Of a stretch of 64,000 bases of DNA, positions 52,201 to 62,149 are shown one piece after another. Below the pieces are notes generated by a model. It searched no databases. It was not told where the DNA came from and worked only from the letters and a program-made list of their open reading frames with translations. Positions within the stretch are counted from its first letter, which is position 1. Each line of letters opens with the position of its first letter. A program made the translations under genes and the position numbers. This stretch comes from an uncultured Prevotella sp. (lineage in GTDB: Bacteria; Bacteroidota; Bacteroidia; Bacteroidales; Bacteroidaceae), in assembly GCA_900771975.1 (NCBI GenBank), contig CAAGPV010000056.1, forward strand, positions 37,212-101,211. Direction: 5' to 3'.

Positions 52201-52776
52201 ATGAAGAAACTATTGTCTTTGACAACATTTTGCTTGTTGTCTATATTGCTTGTTATGGGTTGTAAACCCAATGTAAAAGGAGGTGTAAGCCATATCTATG
52301 GTACGATGGAATCAAAACAGTGGGATGGAAAGAAGATATTTTTGGTTCCAATGTTTGGTCCACAAGATGCAGCCCATGTTGATTCGGTTGTAATTAAAGA
52401 CGGAAAATTTGAGTTTACTGCTGACAGTACGGAACTGAAAATTATCCGTTTGGACTATCATTTCCGTCAAGGCACTCAGGAGTTGCTGGTTGTTTCTGAG
52501 CCAGGAAACGTTAAAGTGTTTATTGGACGCAATTCTATGACAGCTGGAACCCCCCAAAACGACTCTTTGCAAGTTTGGAAAGTTGCAGTAACCAAGTATA
52601 ACGAAACTTACAACCAGTTGCGTGCTGAAGCCAGTAAAGAAGGCTCCGACCAGTTGCTTCTCACCAAAGGGAAAGAGATACAGAAGTCGTTACGTGAGTT
52701 TACAGGCAAGATGGCAGACCGACAACCCGAGGGTGTACTCAAGAAATTCTTGAAGTTGCAGGCTGGCCGGCGTTAG
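52201..52776 (+). CDS. DUF4369 lipoprotein
   Basis: This 191-residue lipoprotein has the lipobox LLVMGCKP and a beta-sandwich region typical of DUF4369 (GTMESKQWDGKKIFLVPM, VDSVVIKDGKFEFTAD). In many Bacteroidota this domain is the N-terminal half of TlpA-like thioredoxins; here no thioredoxin domain follows, and the rest is helical. It is the first gene of the operon holding the duplicated membrane/heme-lipoprotein pair. The role is unknown. Confidence 0.82.
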   Translation: MKKLLSLTTFCLLSILLVMGCKPNVKGGVSHIYGTMESKQWDGKKIFLVPMFGPQDAAHVDSVVIKDGKFEFTADSTELKIIRLDYHFRQGTQELLVVSEPGNVKVFIGRNSMTAGTPQNDSLQVWKVAVTKYNETYNQLRAEASKEGSDQLLLTKGKEIQKSLREFTGKMADRQPEGVLKKFLKLQAGRR

Positions 52777-52839
52777 TTGAAGGTTGTAGACCCTTTAGAC
52801 AGAATGGATGAGTGTCGTATGTCTTTATAAAATTTTGTG

Positions 52840-54480
52840 ATGACCAATAACTTTTTGCAACGATATTTGTTGCCAATAGTCATGTTTTTTTGGGGCTTGG
52901 CGGTATTCTTGTTTTGGCAATGTGGCTATCCACAGGCCTTGTCCTATCAGGAACAATGTCAGCTTTTCTTGTGGACGGGAGACTATTTTGTTCATCGTTG
53001 TGTTGTACCCGACGGTTTGTCAGCTTATGTGGGAGAGTTCCTTACCCAGTTCTTTTATGTTGGTTGGTTAGGTGCAATTATCTATTCGGTTCTGTCGATG
53101 GCCCTTTTGGGGACTGTTGCCTTGTTGATTCGTACTAAGGGCGCTCCCATCTCTTGGCTGTCGGTTGTGTTTTCACTCTCTGTCCCATTGCTGCTTTTGA
53201 CAATACAGGGTGATGAAAACTTTTTGCCTACCTATGAAGTGGCATTGCTTATAGCCTTGATAGCCTCTTTAGGCCGCCATTCTGTTCTATGGGATGCCAT
53301 TGTCTTGCCGTTGCTTTATTTGGCCATAGGTCCGATGTCATGGGTTTATGTCCTTTTGCGTGTGTTTTCGCAAGGGTGGAAAACAGCTTGGCGAATAGCC
53401 TATTTGCTATTGTTGCAGTTTGTGGCCTATTGGTTACTTTTGCCCCAAACGCCGCTGACGGAAGCCTTGTTGGGCATCGACTACTATCGTATACCTCTTT
53501 CCTTGTTCTTGCCTTGGCAACTTTGGGCTTTTCCTTTGGTAGTTACAATTCTTATACTTTTAGGACGTTGTGTGATAGCAAAGGGAACAAGAATACAGAA
53601 AAGATGCGTGACATTTGCCTTTCCAGTGCTTTCCCTGCTTGCCCTTTCCTTTGGCGGACAGTATGACAAGGACAAGTATGAGATGCTAATGCAAGATTAT
53701 CTCTTGCGCAACGAGCGGTGGGCAGATGTCGTCAGCCGTGCCGAGAAATATCAACCCCAAACGGCTTTTTCTTCAAATGCCGTCAATTTGGCTTTAGGCA
53801 TGACACGCCAGTTGGCCGACAGGCAGTTCTCTTTCTATCAGAGTGGGGAAGACGGGCTCATCTCTCCCGCTTCCAATAATCTTGTTGAAGGCCTTCCAGC
53901 AGCAGAAGCCTTTTTCCGTTTGGGACTGATTAATTCCGCCTTACGCTATACTTTCGATGCTCAAAACTCCATATTGAACGGTCGCAAGAGTGGAAGACTT
54001 TGCAAGCGACTTGCCGAATGTTACCTCATCAACGGACGTTATCAGGTGGCGAGGAAGTATCTTGACCTTCTTAAGAATACAGTCTTTTATCGCCAATGGG
54101 CCATTGAGAAAACGGCCTACCTCAACAAGGATGCTATGGTGCAGTCTGATCCTGTACTTGGCCCCTTGTGCCGTTACCGTTTGAAGAGCAACTTCCTGTA
54201 CAACTATCCTGAAATAGACAAGATTTTCGGTCAACTCTTTGTCGGCAATCCTTCCAACAAGTTGGCTCTTGACTATTTTATGGCGCAAATGTTGCTAAAA
54301 GGAAATATCCAAGGTTTTGTCAACTATATGCCATGGGTGCAACAATATGGCGATTATGCACAGATGCCGGTTGGCTATGAAGATGCTATGCAGGCCATCC
54401 AGAGTCATGGTCAAGATGGTAGCTCACGGTATGCTGCCTATGTCAAGCGTATGATGCAAACCCCATCGGCCGCCCAATAG
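52840..54480 (+). CDS. DUF6057-like multi-pass membrane protein, copy A
   Basis: I do not know the function of this 546-residue protein. About eight helices fill residues 10-275, starting with VMFFWGLAVFLFW. The conserved loop SYQEQCQLFLWTGDYF and LTQFFYVGWLGAII come between the first helices. The C-terminal half (about 280-546) is soluble and helical (NLALGMTRQLADRQFSFYQ, SGRLCKRLAECYLINGRYQVARKYL). Copies B (55999) and C (62150) share this layout. Start ATG 52840 is preferred over GTG 52837. It precedes the heme-motif lipoprotein by 37 bases. Confidence 0.8.
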   Translation: MTNNFLQRYLLPIVMFFWGLAVFLFWQCGYPQALSYQEQCQLFLWTGDYFVHRCVVPDGLSAYVGEFLTQFFYVGWLGAIIYSVLSMALLGTVALLIRTKGAPISWLSVVFSLSVPLLLLTIQGDENFLPTYEVALLIALIASLGRHSVLWDAIVLPLLYLAIGPMSWVYVLLRVFSQGWKTAWRIAYLLLLQFVAYWLLLPQTPLTEALLGIDYYRIPLSLFLPWQLWAFPLVVTILILLGRCVIAKGTRIQKRCVTFAFPVLSLLALSFGGQYDKDKYEMLMQDYLLRNERWADVVSRAEKYQPQTAFSSNAVNLALGMTRQLADRQFSFYQSGEDGLISPASNNLVEGLPAAEAFFRLGLINSALRYTFDAQNSILNGRKSGRLCKRLAECYLINGRYQVARKYLDLLKNTVFYRQWAIEKTAYLNKDAMVQSDPVLGPLCRYRLKSNFLYNYPEIDKIFGQLFVGNPSNKLALDYFMAQMLLKGNIQGFVNYMPWVQQYGDYAQMPVGYEDAMQAIQSHGQDGSSRYAAYVKRMMQTPSAAQ

Positions 54481-54517
54481 AAGATAGTGAGAGATAAGAA
54501 ATAAAGATAGAATCAGA

Positions 54518-56002
54518 ATGAAAACACTTTATAAAGTAGGCCTTTGCTTGTTGCAAATCGGGATGTTGCTTGTTGTTTCAGCCTGTACAACACCCGTTGA
54601 ACATCCGCAAGCAGTGAACAACTTTCCCAAAATATATCCCGACTATGTGGGGGTAACAATACCAGTAGGCATTGCTCCCCTTGATTTCAATTTCGCTGGA
54701 GGCTCCTTTGAACTGATGGATGTTGTGGCTAAAGGCTCAAAGGGCGGTCAACTGCACGTGCAAGGCGACTTTGCAGACTTTGATATAGACGAATGGCATG
54801 AGCTGACCGAGACCAACAAGGGCGGAAAGATACTTGTTACGGTGAGCGTCATGCAGCAAGGTCAGTGGCGACAATATAAGGAATTCCCCATCTATGTCAG
54901 TCCGTTCAAACTGGATGCTTGGGGGTTGACCTACCGTCGCATAGCCCCCGGCTACGAAATAGGTGGCGATATAGGTATATATCAACGCAATTTGAGCAAC
55001 TTTGACGAGGAACCCATCCTCACGGAAACGGATGTTCCAGGACGTTGTCTGAACTGCCACACCTCCAACCAGACCGATCCCAAGGAGTTTACAGCCCAGA
55101 TACGAGGCGAGAATGCAGGAACGCTTATCTCCATAGATGACCATTCCCAATGGGTCAACACCAAGACCGACAGCACAAAGGCAGCAGGAAGTTATGCGTC
55201 ATGGCATCCAGACGGTCGATATGTAGCCTATGCAACCAACTCGGTCCATCAGAGTTTCTTTACGGGTCGAAGCAGCAATCTTGAAGTCTACCACAAGTTC
55301 AGCGACATCATTCTCCTTGATACCAAGACGTGGCAGCTTGTTCTTGCTCCCCAGCTCCAAACGTCTGATTGGCTTGAAATCTTTCCTGCGTTTTCAGCCG
55401 ATGGCAAAACGCTCTATTATAGCACGTCCAAAGCGTGCAATGTTCCGGCAGAATACCTGAAAGTGAAATGCTCTTTGGTGTCAATACCCTTTGATGCGGC
55501 CACTGGAACCTTTGGATCAAAAGTGGATACCCTCCTTAACGGACCGAAAGACAACCGCAGTTATGTTCTCGCCCGCCCCTCTTATGACGGCCGTTGGCTG
55601 ATGTATGCGGTGGCAAGTCGCAGCAATTTTCCCATAGCGCAGCGGGATGCAGACCTTTGGATGATGGATTTGAAAACCCACAAGACGCGCCCCCTGACCG
55701 AAGTAAACAGTCCGCAAAGCGAGAGCTACCACAATTGGAGTGCCGATAGCCATTGGTTTGTCTTCTCATCCAAGCGTGGCGACGGAAGCTACACCAAGCT
55801 TTACATCGCCTCTGTAGACAATCAGGGACGTGTCAGCAAGCCATTCCTTCTTCCACAACGCAACCCGTGGGAGTATTATCATAACCTCTTTGATGCCTAT
55901 AACGTACCGGATTTCACCAAGAACCGCGTGGATTTTGATGCTCATCAGGCCCATCGAGATGTCTTTAACGGCGAACGTCGTCAAGTAACTATTCGACCAT
56001 GA
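54518..56002 (+). CDS. PD40 beta-propeller lipoprotein with CxxCH heme motif, copy A
   Basis: This 494-residue lipoprotein (lipobox VVSAC, Cys23) has an N-terminal beta domain (YPDYVGVTIPVGIAPLDF) and one c-type heme motif CLNCH at residues 177-181. A TolB/PD40-type propeller follows (SWHPDGRYVAYATN, FPAFSADGKTLYYSTS, HNWSADSHWFVFSSKRGDG). Copies B and C share all three parts. The heme is inferred from the motif; the propeller may bind protein or glycan. Its stop overlaps copy B of the membrane gene by four bases. Confidence 0.85.
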   Translation: MKTLYKVGLCLLQIGMLLVVSACTTPVEHPQAVNNFPKIYPDYVGVTIPVGIAPLDFNFAGGSFELMDVVAKGSKGGQLHVQGDFADFDIDEWHELTETNKGGKILVTVSVMQQGQWRQYKEFPIYVSPFKLDAWGLTYRRIAPGYEIGGDIGIYQRNLSNFDEEPILTETDVPGRCLNCHTSNQTDPKEFTAQIRGENAGTLISIDDHSQWVNTKTDSTKAAGSYASWHPDGRYVAYATNSVHQSFFTGRSSNLEVYHKFSDIILLDTKTWQLVLAPQLQTSDWLEIFPAFSADGKTLYYSTSKACNVPAEYLKVKCSLVSIPFDAATGTFGSKVDTLLNGPKDNRSYVLARPSYDGRWLMYAVASRSNFPIAQRDADLWMMDLKTHKTRPLTEVNSPQSESYHNWSADSHWFVFSSKRGDGSYTKLYIASVDNQGRVSKPFLLPQRNPWEYYHNLFDAYNVPDFTKNRVDFDAHQAHRDVFNGERRQVTIRP

Positions 56003-57801
56003 ACGTAAAACAAGTTCTACATGCCTACTGGAAGGTAGGTCTTTCTTTTCTCTTTGGCTTGGCAGTGGCTCTATTTTGGGTCTTGCCCTATGTTAGTGCC
56101 TTAAGTTTTCAAGAACAATACCAGTTGTTCTTGTGGACTCCAGCTTACTTTTTGCAACGTCTGTCGGTTCCCGGTGGGCTTGCCGACTATGTAGCAGAGT
56201 TCCTCACTCAGTTCTATTATGTGCCCGTTGTCGGTGCCATCATCTTGGGCCTTCTCCTGTTTGCTTTGCAAAGAGTGGGGTGGCGAGTGGCCAGTCAGTG
56301 TGGAGCCAAGTGGCAATGGTACCCATTGAGTTTTGTTCCTGCCTTTGCCTTGTGGGCTTATATGGGCGATCAAAACGTCATGTTAAGTTTTGTTGTCTCC
56401 TTGCTGGTGGCCGAATTGCTGATGTGGGCTTACCTGTATATCGACCGTCGTAGAGGGAAATGCGTCTTTTTGGCACTCTCCATACCTCTTGGTTATTGGC
56501 TATTTGGTGCCAACATCTTGTGCTTCTCGGTATTCGTTGTGGCTTACGAGGTGTTGCGCAACCGTGAGTTGAAAATTTTTCTGCAGAATGTTGTTGTCCT
56601 GTTCTATGCCCTATTTGTAATCTATGGATGCTCTTGGTGTGTAGCTTATTCCTTTGGGCGTTTGCTGTTAGGCATCAACTATTACCGGTTTCCTGTGTAT
56701 AGCCCCATAATGCAACTGTTGGTGATGACGTTGGTGGCTTTTGTCCCGTTGCTCCTAACGTTGCTACCCGCTTTCAAGAAGTCCTTTCTTGTTGTTGTAG
56801 AAACAGTTGTTGTTGCCCTTGCAGGCAGTCTTCTCCTCAAAATGAGTTATGATGCCCAGACTTATGAATTGATAGACAACGACTTTTGGGTAAGAACCCA
56901 ACAATGGAACAAGATTGTTTCACATGCAGAAAAGCATCCTGCCACAACTCCGATGGGCGTTTCCATTGTTAATCTCGCCCTCAGCCAGCAAGGTCAACTT
57001 GCCGACAGACTGTTCGATTTCTATCAGAATGGCGGTGAAGGTCTGTTCCCAACTTATTCCCGTGATATGACTTCGCCCATCCCTACCGCCGAAACGTTCT
57101 ATCGGTTGGGGATGGTTAATGAGGCTTTGCGTTATTGCTTTGAAGCCCAAGAGGCCATTCCCAATTTCCGGAAGAGTGGTCGTCTCACCCAACGCATCAT
57201 AGATTGCGAAATCATCAATGGCCATTATGGGGTGGCTCGCAAACTTCTTCATCTCATAAAGAACGCTCTGTTCTATCGTTCCTGGGCCGAAAGCCGGTTG
57301 GCCATGTTGGGTAATGAACATGCCGTCAACGCTGATCCTGTCTATGGAAGGTTACGCCAGTATCGGCAGAAGAAACACGATTTCCTCTTTTCCGACCAGG
57401 AAATGGACCAGATGTTAGGACTTCTGTTCGCTTCAAATAAAAAGAACAAGATGGCTTATGAGTATCTTGTATGCTACGAACTCCTGCAACGCGACTTATC
57501 CCGCTTTATGGAATACTACCCGTTGGGCCGTTATGTCGATTACGACCATATACCACGTTCGTTCCAAGAAATACTTGTCGGCACATGGCTGAAGACCCAT
57601 GCAGACCCGCGTACCATACCTTACAGCGTTGATCCGTCTGTCGTTAACAACACCATCGACTTCTTGCGTACCTATTCGGCCAATGCTAAGGACCCCGCAT
57701 TAAGCCAGCCCCCCTATGTCAATAACGCATGGTATTATATGTTATTGAGTGGTACGGGAACTGAACGCAAGGGAAAAGAAAAGATGAAAACCATTTATTA
57801 A
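55999..57801 (+). CDS. DUF6057-like multi-pass membrane protein, copy B
   Basis: This 600-residue relative of copy A has about eight helices in residues 10-290 and the shared loop SFQEQYQLFLWTPAYFLQ. The shared soluble motif NLALSQQGQLADRLFDFYQ and SGRLTQRIIDCEIINGHYGVARKLL lie in the C-terminal half, which is longer than in A and C. It is translationally coupled to the upstream heme lipoprotein (ATGA) and is followed 11 bases later by the second heme lipoprotein. Function unknown. Confidence 0.82.
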   Translation: MNVKQVLHAYWKVGLSFLFGLAVALFWVLPYVSALSFQEQYQLFLWTPAYFLQRLSVPGGLADYVAEFLTQFYYVPVVGAIILGLLLFALQRVGWRVASQCGAKWQWYPLSFVPAFALWAYMGDQNVMLSFVVSLLVAELLMWAYLYIDRRRGKCVFLALSIPLGYWLFGANILCFSVFVVAYEVLRNRELKIFLQNVVVLFYALFVIYGCSWCVAYSFGRLLLGINYYRFPVYSPIMQLLVMTLVAFVPLLLTLLPAFKKSFLVVVETVVVALAGSLLLKMSYDAQTYELIDNDFWVRTQQWNKIVSHAEKHPATTPMGVSIVNLALSQQGQLADRLFDFYQNGGEGLFPTYSRDMTSPIPTAETFYRLGMVNEALRYCFEAQEAIPNFRKSGRLTQRIIDCEIINGHYGVARKLLHLIKNALFYRSWAESRLAMLGNEHAVNADPVYGRLRQYRQKKHDFLFSDQEMDQMLGLLFASNKKNKMAYEYLVCYELLQRDLSRFMEYYPLGRYVDYDHIPRSFQEILVGTWLKTHADPRTIPYSVDPSVVNNTIDFLRTYSANAKDPALSQPPYVNNAWYYMLLSGTGTERKGKEKMKTIY

Positions 57802-57812
57802 GGTAGAAACAC

Positions 57813-59276
57813 ATGAAAAAACTATCCATTATTGTTTGCACGCTGTTGTTGTTTACCGCCTGTACAGACAGGCCTGACAATGTGCAACAGGTGAACGAAC
57901 AACCCAAGATATTTCCCGACTATGCGGGTGTTACCATTCCGGAAGGTATTGCTCCGATGAATTTTGACTATGTTGGCGGAACCTATGACGACTTGAATGT
58001 GGTTGTGAAAGGCTCAAAGGGAGGCCAACTTACCGTATCCGGTGAAACCGTAGACTTTGATGTAGACGACTGGCATTCCCTCGTTGCACAGAACAAAGGC
58101 GGTAAGCTCACCTTCACGCTTAGCGTTGAAGTAGACGGTCAGTGGCGACAATACCGTGACTTTGAGATGAATGTCAGCCCTTACGCCCTTGACGAGTGGG
58201 GACTGACCTATCGCCGCATTCCTCCTGGGTATGAGGTGTATGGCAAGATGGGGCTCTATCAGCGCAATTTGGCCAACTTTGAGGAAACGCCTATCCTGGA
58301 GAATACTGCCACTCCAGGAGCTTGTCTCAACTGCCATACGGCCAATAAGACCAATCCCGATCAGTTCACGTTTCACGTGCGTGGCGATCATGGCGCTACA
58401 CTTGTTCAGCAACAAGGCCACCGCGAGTGGCTGAAAGCCAAGAACGACTCGCTGAAAGGGTCTATGGTCTATCCTTATTGGCATCCGTCCGGCAAGTACT
58501 GTGCCTATAGCACCAACTTGACCCATCAGAGTTTTCATACCGTTCGCAGCGAGCGCATCGAGGTGTTTGACCAGGCTTCCGACGTGTTTGTCTATCAACC
58601 CTCCACCCATCAACTTCTCTTGGACAGCTTGTTGACGACCCCCGACCACTATGAAACCTATCCTGTGTTTGCCCCAGACGGCAAGACACTGTACTTTTGC
58701 TCTTCTACAGCCGAGCCCATTCCCAGTGGTTACAAGAACATCAAGTACAATCTTTGTAAGATTAGCTTCAATCCTGCAACCGGAACGTTTGGCAACAAGG
58801 TAGACACCATCTTTAATGCAAGGGCTCTTGGCAAGAGCGCCACCCATCCGCGCCCCTCTTACGACGGAAAGTATATTATGTTTACGATGGCCGATTATGG
58901 TTGTTTTCCCATTTGGCATAAGGAAGCCGACAACTGGTTGCTCGACTTGAAAACAGGAAAGGCCGTTCCCTTGACCGTTGCCAATAGCAACAATACCGAT
59001 AGTTGGCACAACTGGAATGTTAACAGTCATTGGTTCGTTTTCACCAGCAGACGCGGAGACGGCCTCTATACCCGTCTCTATCTTGCTTCCATTGACAACG
59101 AAGGACACGTCAGCAAGCCTTTCCTCTTGCCACAGCGTCATCCTTATCAGTATTACGACCAGATGCAGGATTCCTATAACACGCCCGACTTTACGTTGCG
59201 GAAGGTTGATTTCGACCGTCGTTCGGCAGCCCAGGAAATTATGAGTAATGAACGAATAGTAACCAAAATAAAATAA
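57813..59276 (+). CDS. PD40 beta-propeller lipoprotein with CxxCH heme motif, copy B
   Basis: This 487-residue lipoprotein (lipobox LFTAC, Cys17) has FPDYAGVTIPEGIAPMNF and the heme motif CLNCH at residues 171-175. Propeller blades include YWHPSGKYCAYSTN, YPVFAPDGKTLYFCSS, HPRPSYDGKYIMFTMADYG and NWNVNSHWFVFTSRRGDG. It is closest to copy A. The GH5 gene starts nine bases after its stop, so the two are very likely made together. Confidence 0.87.
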   Translation: MKKLSIIVCTLLLFTACTDRPDNVQQVNEQPKIFPDYAGVTIPEGIAPMNFDYVGGTYDDLNVVVKGSKGGQLTVSGETVDFDVDDWHSLVAQNKGGKLTFTLSVEVDGQWRQYRDFEMNVSPYALDEWGLTYRRIPPGYEVYGKMGLYQRNLANFEETPILENTATPGACLNCHTANKTNPDQFTFHVRGDHGATLVQQQGHREWLKAKNDSLKGSMVYPYWHPSGKYCAYSTNLTHQSFHTVRSERIEVFDQASDVFVYQPSTHQLLLDSLLTTPDHYETYPVFAPDGKTLYFCSSTAEPIPSGYKNIKYNLCKISFNPATGTFGNKVDTIFNARALGKSATHPRPSYDGKYIMFTMADYGCFPIWHKEADNWLLDLKTGKAVPLTVANSNNTDSWHNWNVNSHWFVFTSRRGDGLYTRLYLASIDNEGHVSKPFLLPQRHPYQYYDQMQDSYNTPDFTLRKVDFDRRSAAQEIMSNERIVTKIK

Positions 59277-59285
59277 GACAGCAAT

Positions 59286-60629
59286 ATGAAAAAATGGTAT
59301 GTGTGGGCATCTATGCTCTTTCTTACGATGACGATGAATGCCCAGACGGGAATGAACAGGACGGCAACACAGATTGCTGCAGACATGGCTCCCGGCTGGA
59401 ACCTTGGCAATACGCTCGAAGCTGGTAACAAACAGAACAATTTTACCAACAAAGGAGGGCTCTCGGCAGAAACCTATTGGCAGCCGACTAAGACCACAAA
59501 AGCTCTTATCGACTATATCAAACAGTTGGGCTTTAAGTCAGTTCGCATTCCTTGTGCATGGGTGATGGGTCATATCTCTGACGCCACTACCTACAAGATA
59601 GATGCCAACTGGATGGCCCGAGTAAAGGAAATCGTGGACTATTGTATCGATGACGGCCTCTATGTCGTGCTTAACGACCATTGGGACGGAGGTTGGCTTG
59701 AAGGAAACATTGCCAAAACAGATGCTGCTACTGTCGCAAGAAACAAAGAAGTGTTGTCTGCTATTTGGAAACAAATTGCTGAAACCTTTAAAGACTATGA
59801 CGAGCATCTGCTCTTTGCAGGCCTCAATGAGCCTAATGTGGAAGACAGCCCCAAGCAGACCACCATCAACAACCTTCGCGACTACGAGCAAACTTTTATT
59901 GATGCAGTTCGCTCAACGGGTGGAAACAATGCCCTGCGCACGCTTGTTGTGCAAGGACCATCTACCAATATCGACCATACGTGCAACCTTTTCACCACCC
60001 TTCCCACCGATGTGGCGCAAGAACGTTTGATGCTTGAGGTTCATTACTACGCACCTTGGCAGTTCTGGGGTATGGACAAAGACGAGAGCTGGGGCAAGGT
60101 GTTCTATTATTGGGGTGCCCAAAATCATGTGGCAGGTTCTTCCCACAATCCAACTTGGGGGGAAGAAAGCTATATGAAAGACCAGTTGGACAAGGTGTAC
60201 AACCAGTTTTCCCGTAACAACATCCCTGTCTTGATAGGCGAATATGGTGTCAACCATCGTGATATATCGTCGTTGCCGGGAGAGAGTCAGGAAAAGCATG
60301 AAGCCTCCATTCGCTATTTCTACTATTGCCTTAACCTCTATTCCATGCAACGGGGAATGGTTCCTATGGTGTGGGACACCAACTACATCACCACCAAGAA
60401 CAACAATATGACGGTGGTAAACCGTTCGCAGCTTTCCATCCACAATCAATGTATGTATGACGGAATTATGGATGCTGTCACCACTCTTGGCATTGAATCA
60501 TCGGTGAAGGAGAACACCCCATACGCTTCTTCTGTCACTTATACGTTGCAAGGTGTTCGTTGTTCTGCTAATGCAGACCTCGCCCCAGGCGTCTACATCC
60601 GTGAAGGCAAGAAGGTGGTGATAAGGTAG
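59286..60629 (+). CDS. GH5 family endoglucanase, secreted
   Basis: This 447-residue enzyme has a signal peptide (ending TMNAQ), the N-terminal MAPGWNLGNTLEAGN, RIPCAWVMG, LNDHWDGGW and the acid/base motif LFAGLNEPN (Glu182). The nucleophile motif is LIGEYGVNH (Glu319). GH5 enzymes of this type cut beta-1,4- or mixed-linkage glucans and related mannans. A short C-terminal tail (YTLQGVRC, GVYIREGKKVVI) resembles a type IX sorting signal, so it may be attached to the cell surface or released. It ends the operon. Confidence 0.92.
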   Translation: MKKWYVWASMLFLTMTMNAQTGMNRTATQIAADMAPGWNLGNTLEAGNKQNNFTNKGGLSAETYWQPTKTTKALIDYIKQLGFKSVRIPCAWVMGHISDATTYKIDANWMARVKEIVDYCIDDGLYVVLNDHWDGGWLEGNIAKTDAATVARNKEVLSAIWKQIAETFKDYDEHLLFAGLNEPNVEDSPKQTTINNLRDYEQTFIDAVRSTGGNNALRTLVVQGPSTNIDHTCNLFTTLPTDVAQERLMLEVHYYAPWQFWGMDKDESWGKVFYYWGAQNHVAGSSHNPTWGEESYMKDQLDKVYNQFSRNNIPVLIGEYGVNHRDISSLPGESQEKHEASIRYFYYCLNLYSMQRGMVPMVWDTNYITTKNNNMTVVNRSQLSIHNQCMYDGIMDAVTTLGIESSVKENTPYASSVTYTLQGVRCSANADLAPGVYIREGKKVVIR

Positions 60630-60643
60630 TTGTTAGCTTTCTC

Positions 60644-62140
60644 CTATTTGAAGGCTTCGGCTTGTTGGGTCATTGCTTTTTCAACATCTGAGGCAGAGAA
60701 AGGCAACTTTCCGCGTCCCAACTCGGGAATATTGAAGGAAGTCAGGTTGTTGTCGTAGAAGTGGGGATTGGCTTGAGGAAGAACGAATGGCTTGTGGGCT
60801 TTTCCCCTCTTGTCTACGTAGCAGAAATAGGGCTTACCATAGAGGCCGTCGTCACGTTTTGAGGCAAAGACAAACCAGCGACTGTTGCTACTCCAGCAGT
60901 GATAGGTGTCGCTTTTTTGGCTATTCACACAAGCCAGCGTGTCGATAGCACCTGTTTTCAGGTCCATCATCTGCAAGTCGGCTTCAGTATGCCAGATGGG
61001 GAATGTGCCGTAAGCGGCCACGGTGTAAAGCAGGAAGCGCCCGTCTGGAGAGATGCGTGGGTGGCAAACGCTATGCTTGTCGGGCATAGGTGCATTTCTC
61101 AGACTGACGATGGTGTCTACCGTTGTTCCGAACTGTCCCGCCTTTTGGTCAAATTCTATGCGGCACAAGTCATACTGTAGCTGATAGATGCCTTTGGCTT
61201 TGGGAGCAGAACAAAAGTAAACATATTTACCATCGGGCGAGAAGGTCGGAAACGTTTCGTACACGGTTGAGTCTGCAAGGAGTGGACTCCGCACGATGGT
61301 ATTGGTCTGCAAGTCGGCTACGTAGACGTCCGATTTGGCATCAAACACTTCCAATCGTTTGTCGGGATTGCTATGAAAAGCAGGAATAATCTTGTTGGTA
61401 GAGAAAGCAATGTAGCGTCCCGACGGATTGAAACTGAAGTAGACGCTCCCCGAAACCATGTCGGGTGTCTTGAAGTCCAGTTTGCGTAGTTGCCCGTTTT
61501 GGTTGAGAATGGCTCCGCCCCCTTCTCCGCGAACATACATCATAGATGTATTCGGATCCTGACGGTTGTAGTTGTGGCAGTTCATACACCTGTTTCCCAC
61601 TATTTGGTGGGTACAGATGGCCCTTTCTTCAAAGTTTTCTATGCACCTCTCTCGCAATTCCAACCGGTTGTAAACTTCATAGTCGGGTTCTATCAGACGG
61701 TAGGTGAGATAAGGGTCTATAGTGTCTTTGGCGATGGTCCACTGAAAGTGACGGTATTCGGTCCACTTACCATCTTGTTTGGTGCAAACGCTCACGTCCA
61801 CATTTTTTCCTGCCCATTGCTGAAGAAGGGCGTGCCAGTCGTCTTCGTCTATGCTGACGGCATTGTCACGGCTGCTGGCAAGCACTTTCCCGTTTACCAA
61901 CAGACAAGTGGCTTCGGCTTGTTGCCTGACCAGGAAGTTAAGTGGTGCTATGTTTTTCGGAATGGTCACATTGGTGTAGTCGGGGTACATTGGTGGCAAT
62001 GTGTTAACTTTGGTTGTCTGTTCCGGTTGCTCCGTACAACCCGAAAAGGCAAAGAGCAAAGCTAAACAACTCAGGAAAAGTGCCGTAAAAGCAAGGCATT
62101 TCTTGCCAAACGGCTTATAGGTGGAGTTATAGACGGTCAT
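60644..62140 (-). CDS. PD40 beta-propeller lipoprotein with CxxCH heme motif, copy C
   Basis: This 498-residue protein has a longer N-terminal segment before its lipobox (FAFSGC, Cys35). It has YPDYTNVTIPKNIAPLNF and the heme motif CMNCH at residues 185-189. Propeller blades include SFNPSGRYIAFSTN, FPTFSPDGKYVYFCSA, HPRISPDGRFLLYTV and CWSSNSRWFVFASKRDDG. It is more divergent than A and B. It lies nine bases after copy C of the membrane gene and points at GH5, with 14 bases between the two stops. Confidence 0.85.
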   Translation of the reverse strand: MTVYNSTYKPFGKKCLAFTALFLSCLALLFAFSGCTEQPEQTTKVNTLPPMYPDYTNVTIPKNIAPLNFLVRQQAEATCLLVNGKVLASSRDNAVSIDEDDWHALLQQWAGKNVDVSVCTKQDGKWTEYRHFQWTIAKDTIDPYLTYRLIEPDYEVYNRLELRERCIENFEERAICTHQIVGNRCMNCHNYNRQDPNTSMMYVRGEGGGAILNQNGQLRKLDFKTPDMVSGSVYFSFNPSGRYIAFSTNKIIPAFHSNPDKRLEVFDAKSDVYVADLQTNTIVRSPLLADSTVYETFPTFSPDGKYVYFCSAPKAKGIYQLQYDLCRIEFDQKAGQFGTTVDTIVSLRNAPMPDKHSVCHPRISPDGRFLLYTVAAYGTFPIWHTEADLQMMDLKTGAIDTLACVNSQKSDTYHCWSSNSRWFVFASKRDDGLYGKPYFCYVDKRGKAHKPFVLPQANPHFYDNNLTSFNIPELGRGKLPFSASDVEKAMTQQAEAFK

Positions 62141-62149
62141 GGTGAAGAA

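Noticed and set aside
58014..59141. A 375-codon open frame opposite the heme lipoprotein copy B
   Set aside because: The plus-strand gene has a signal peptide, CxxCH and propeller repeats shared with two paralogs; the antisense frame has none.
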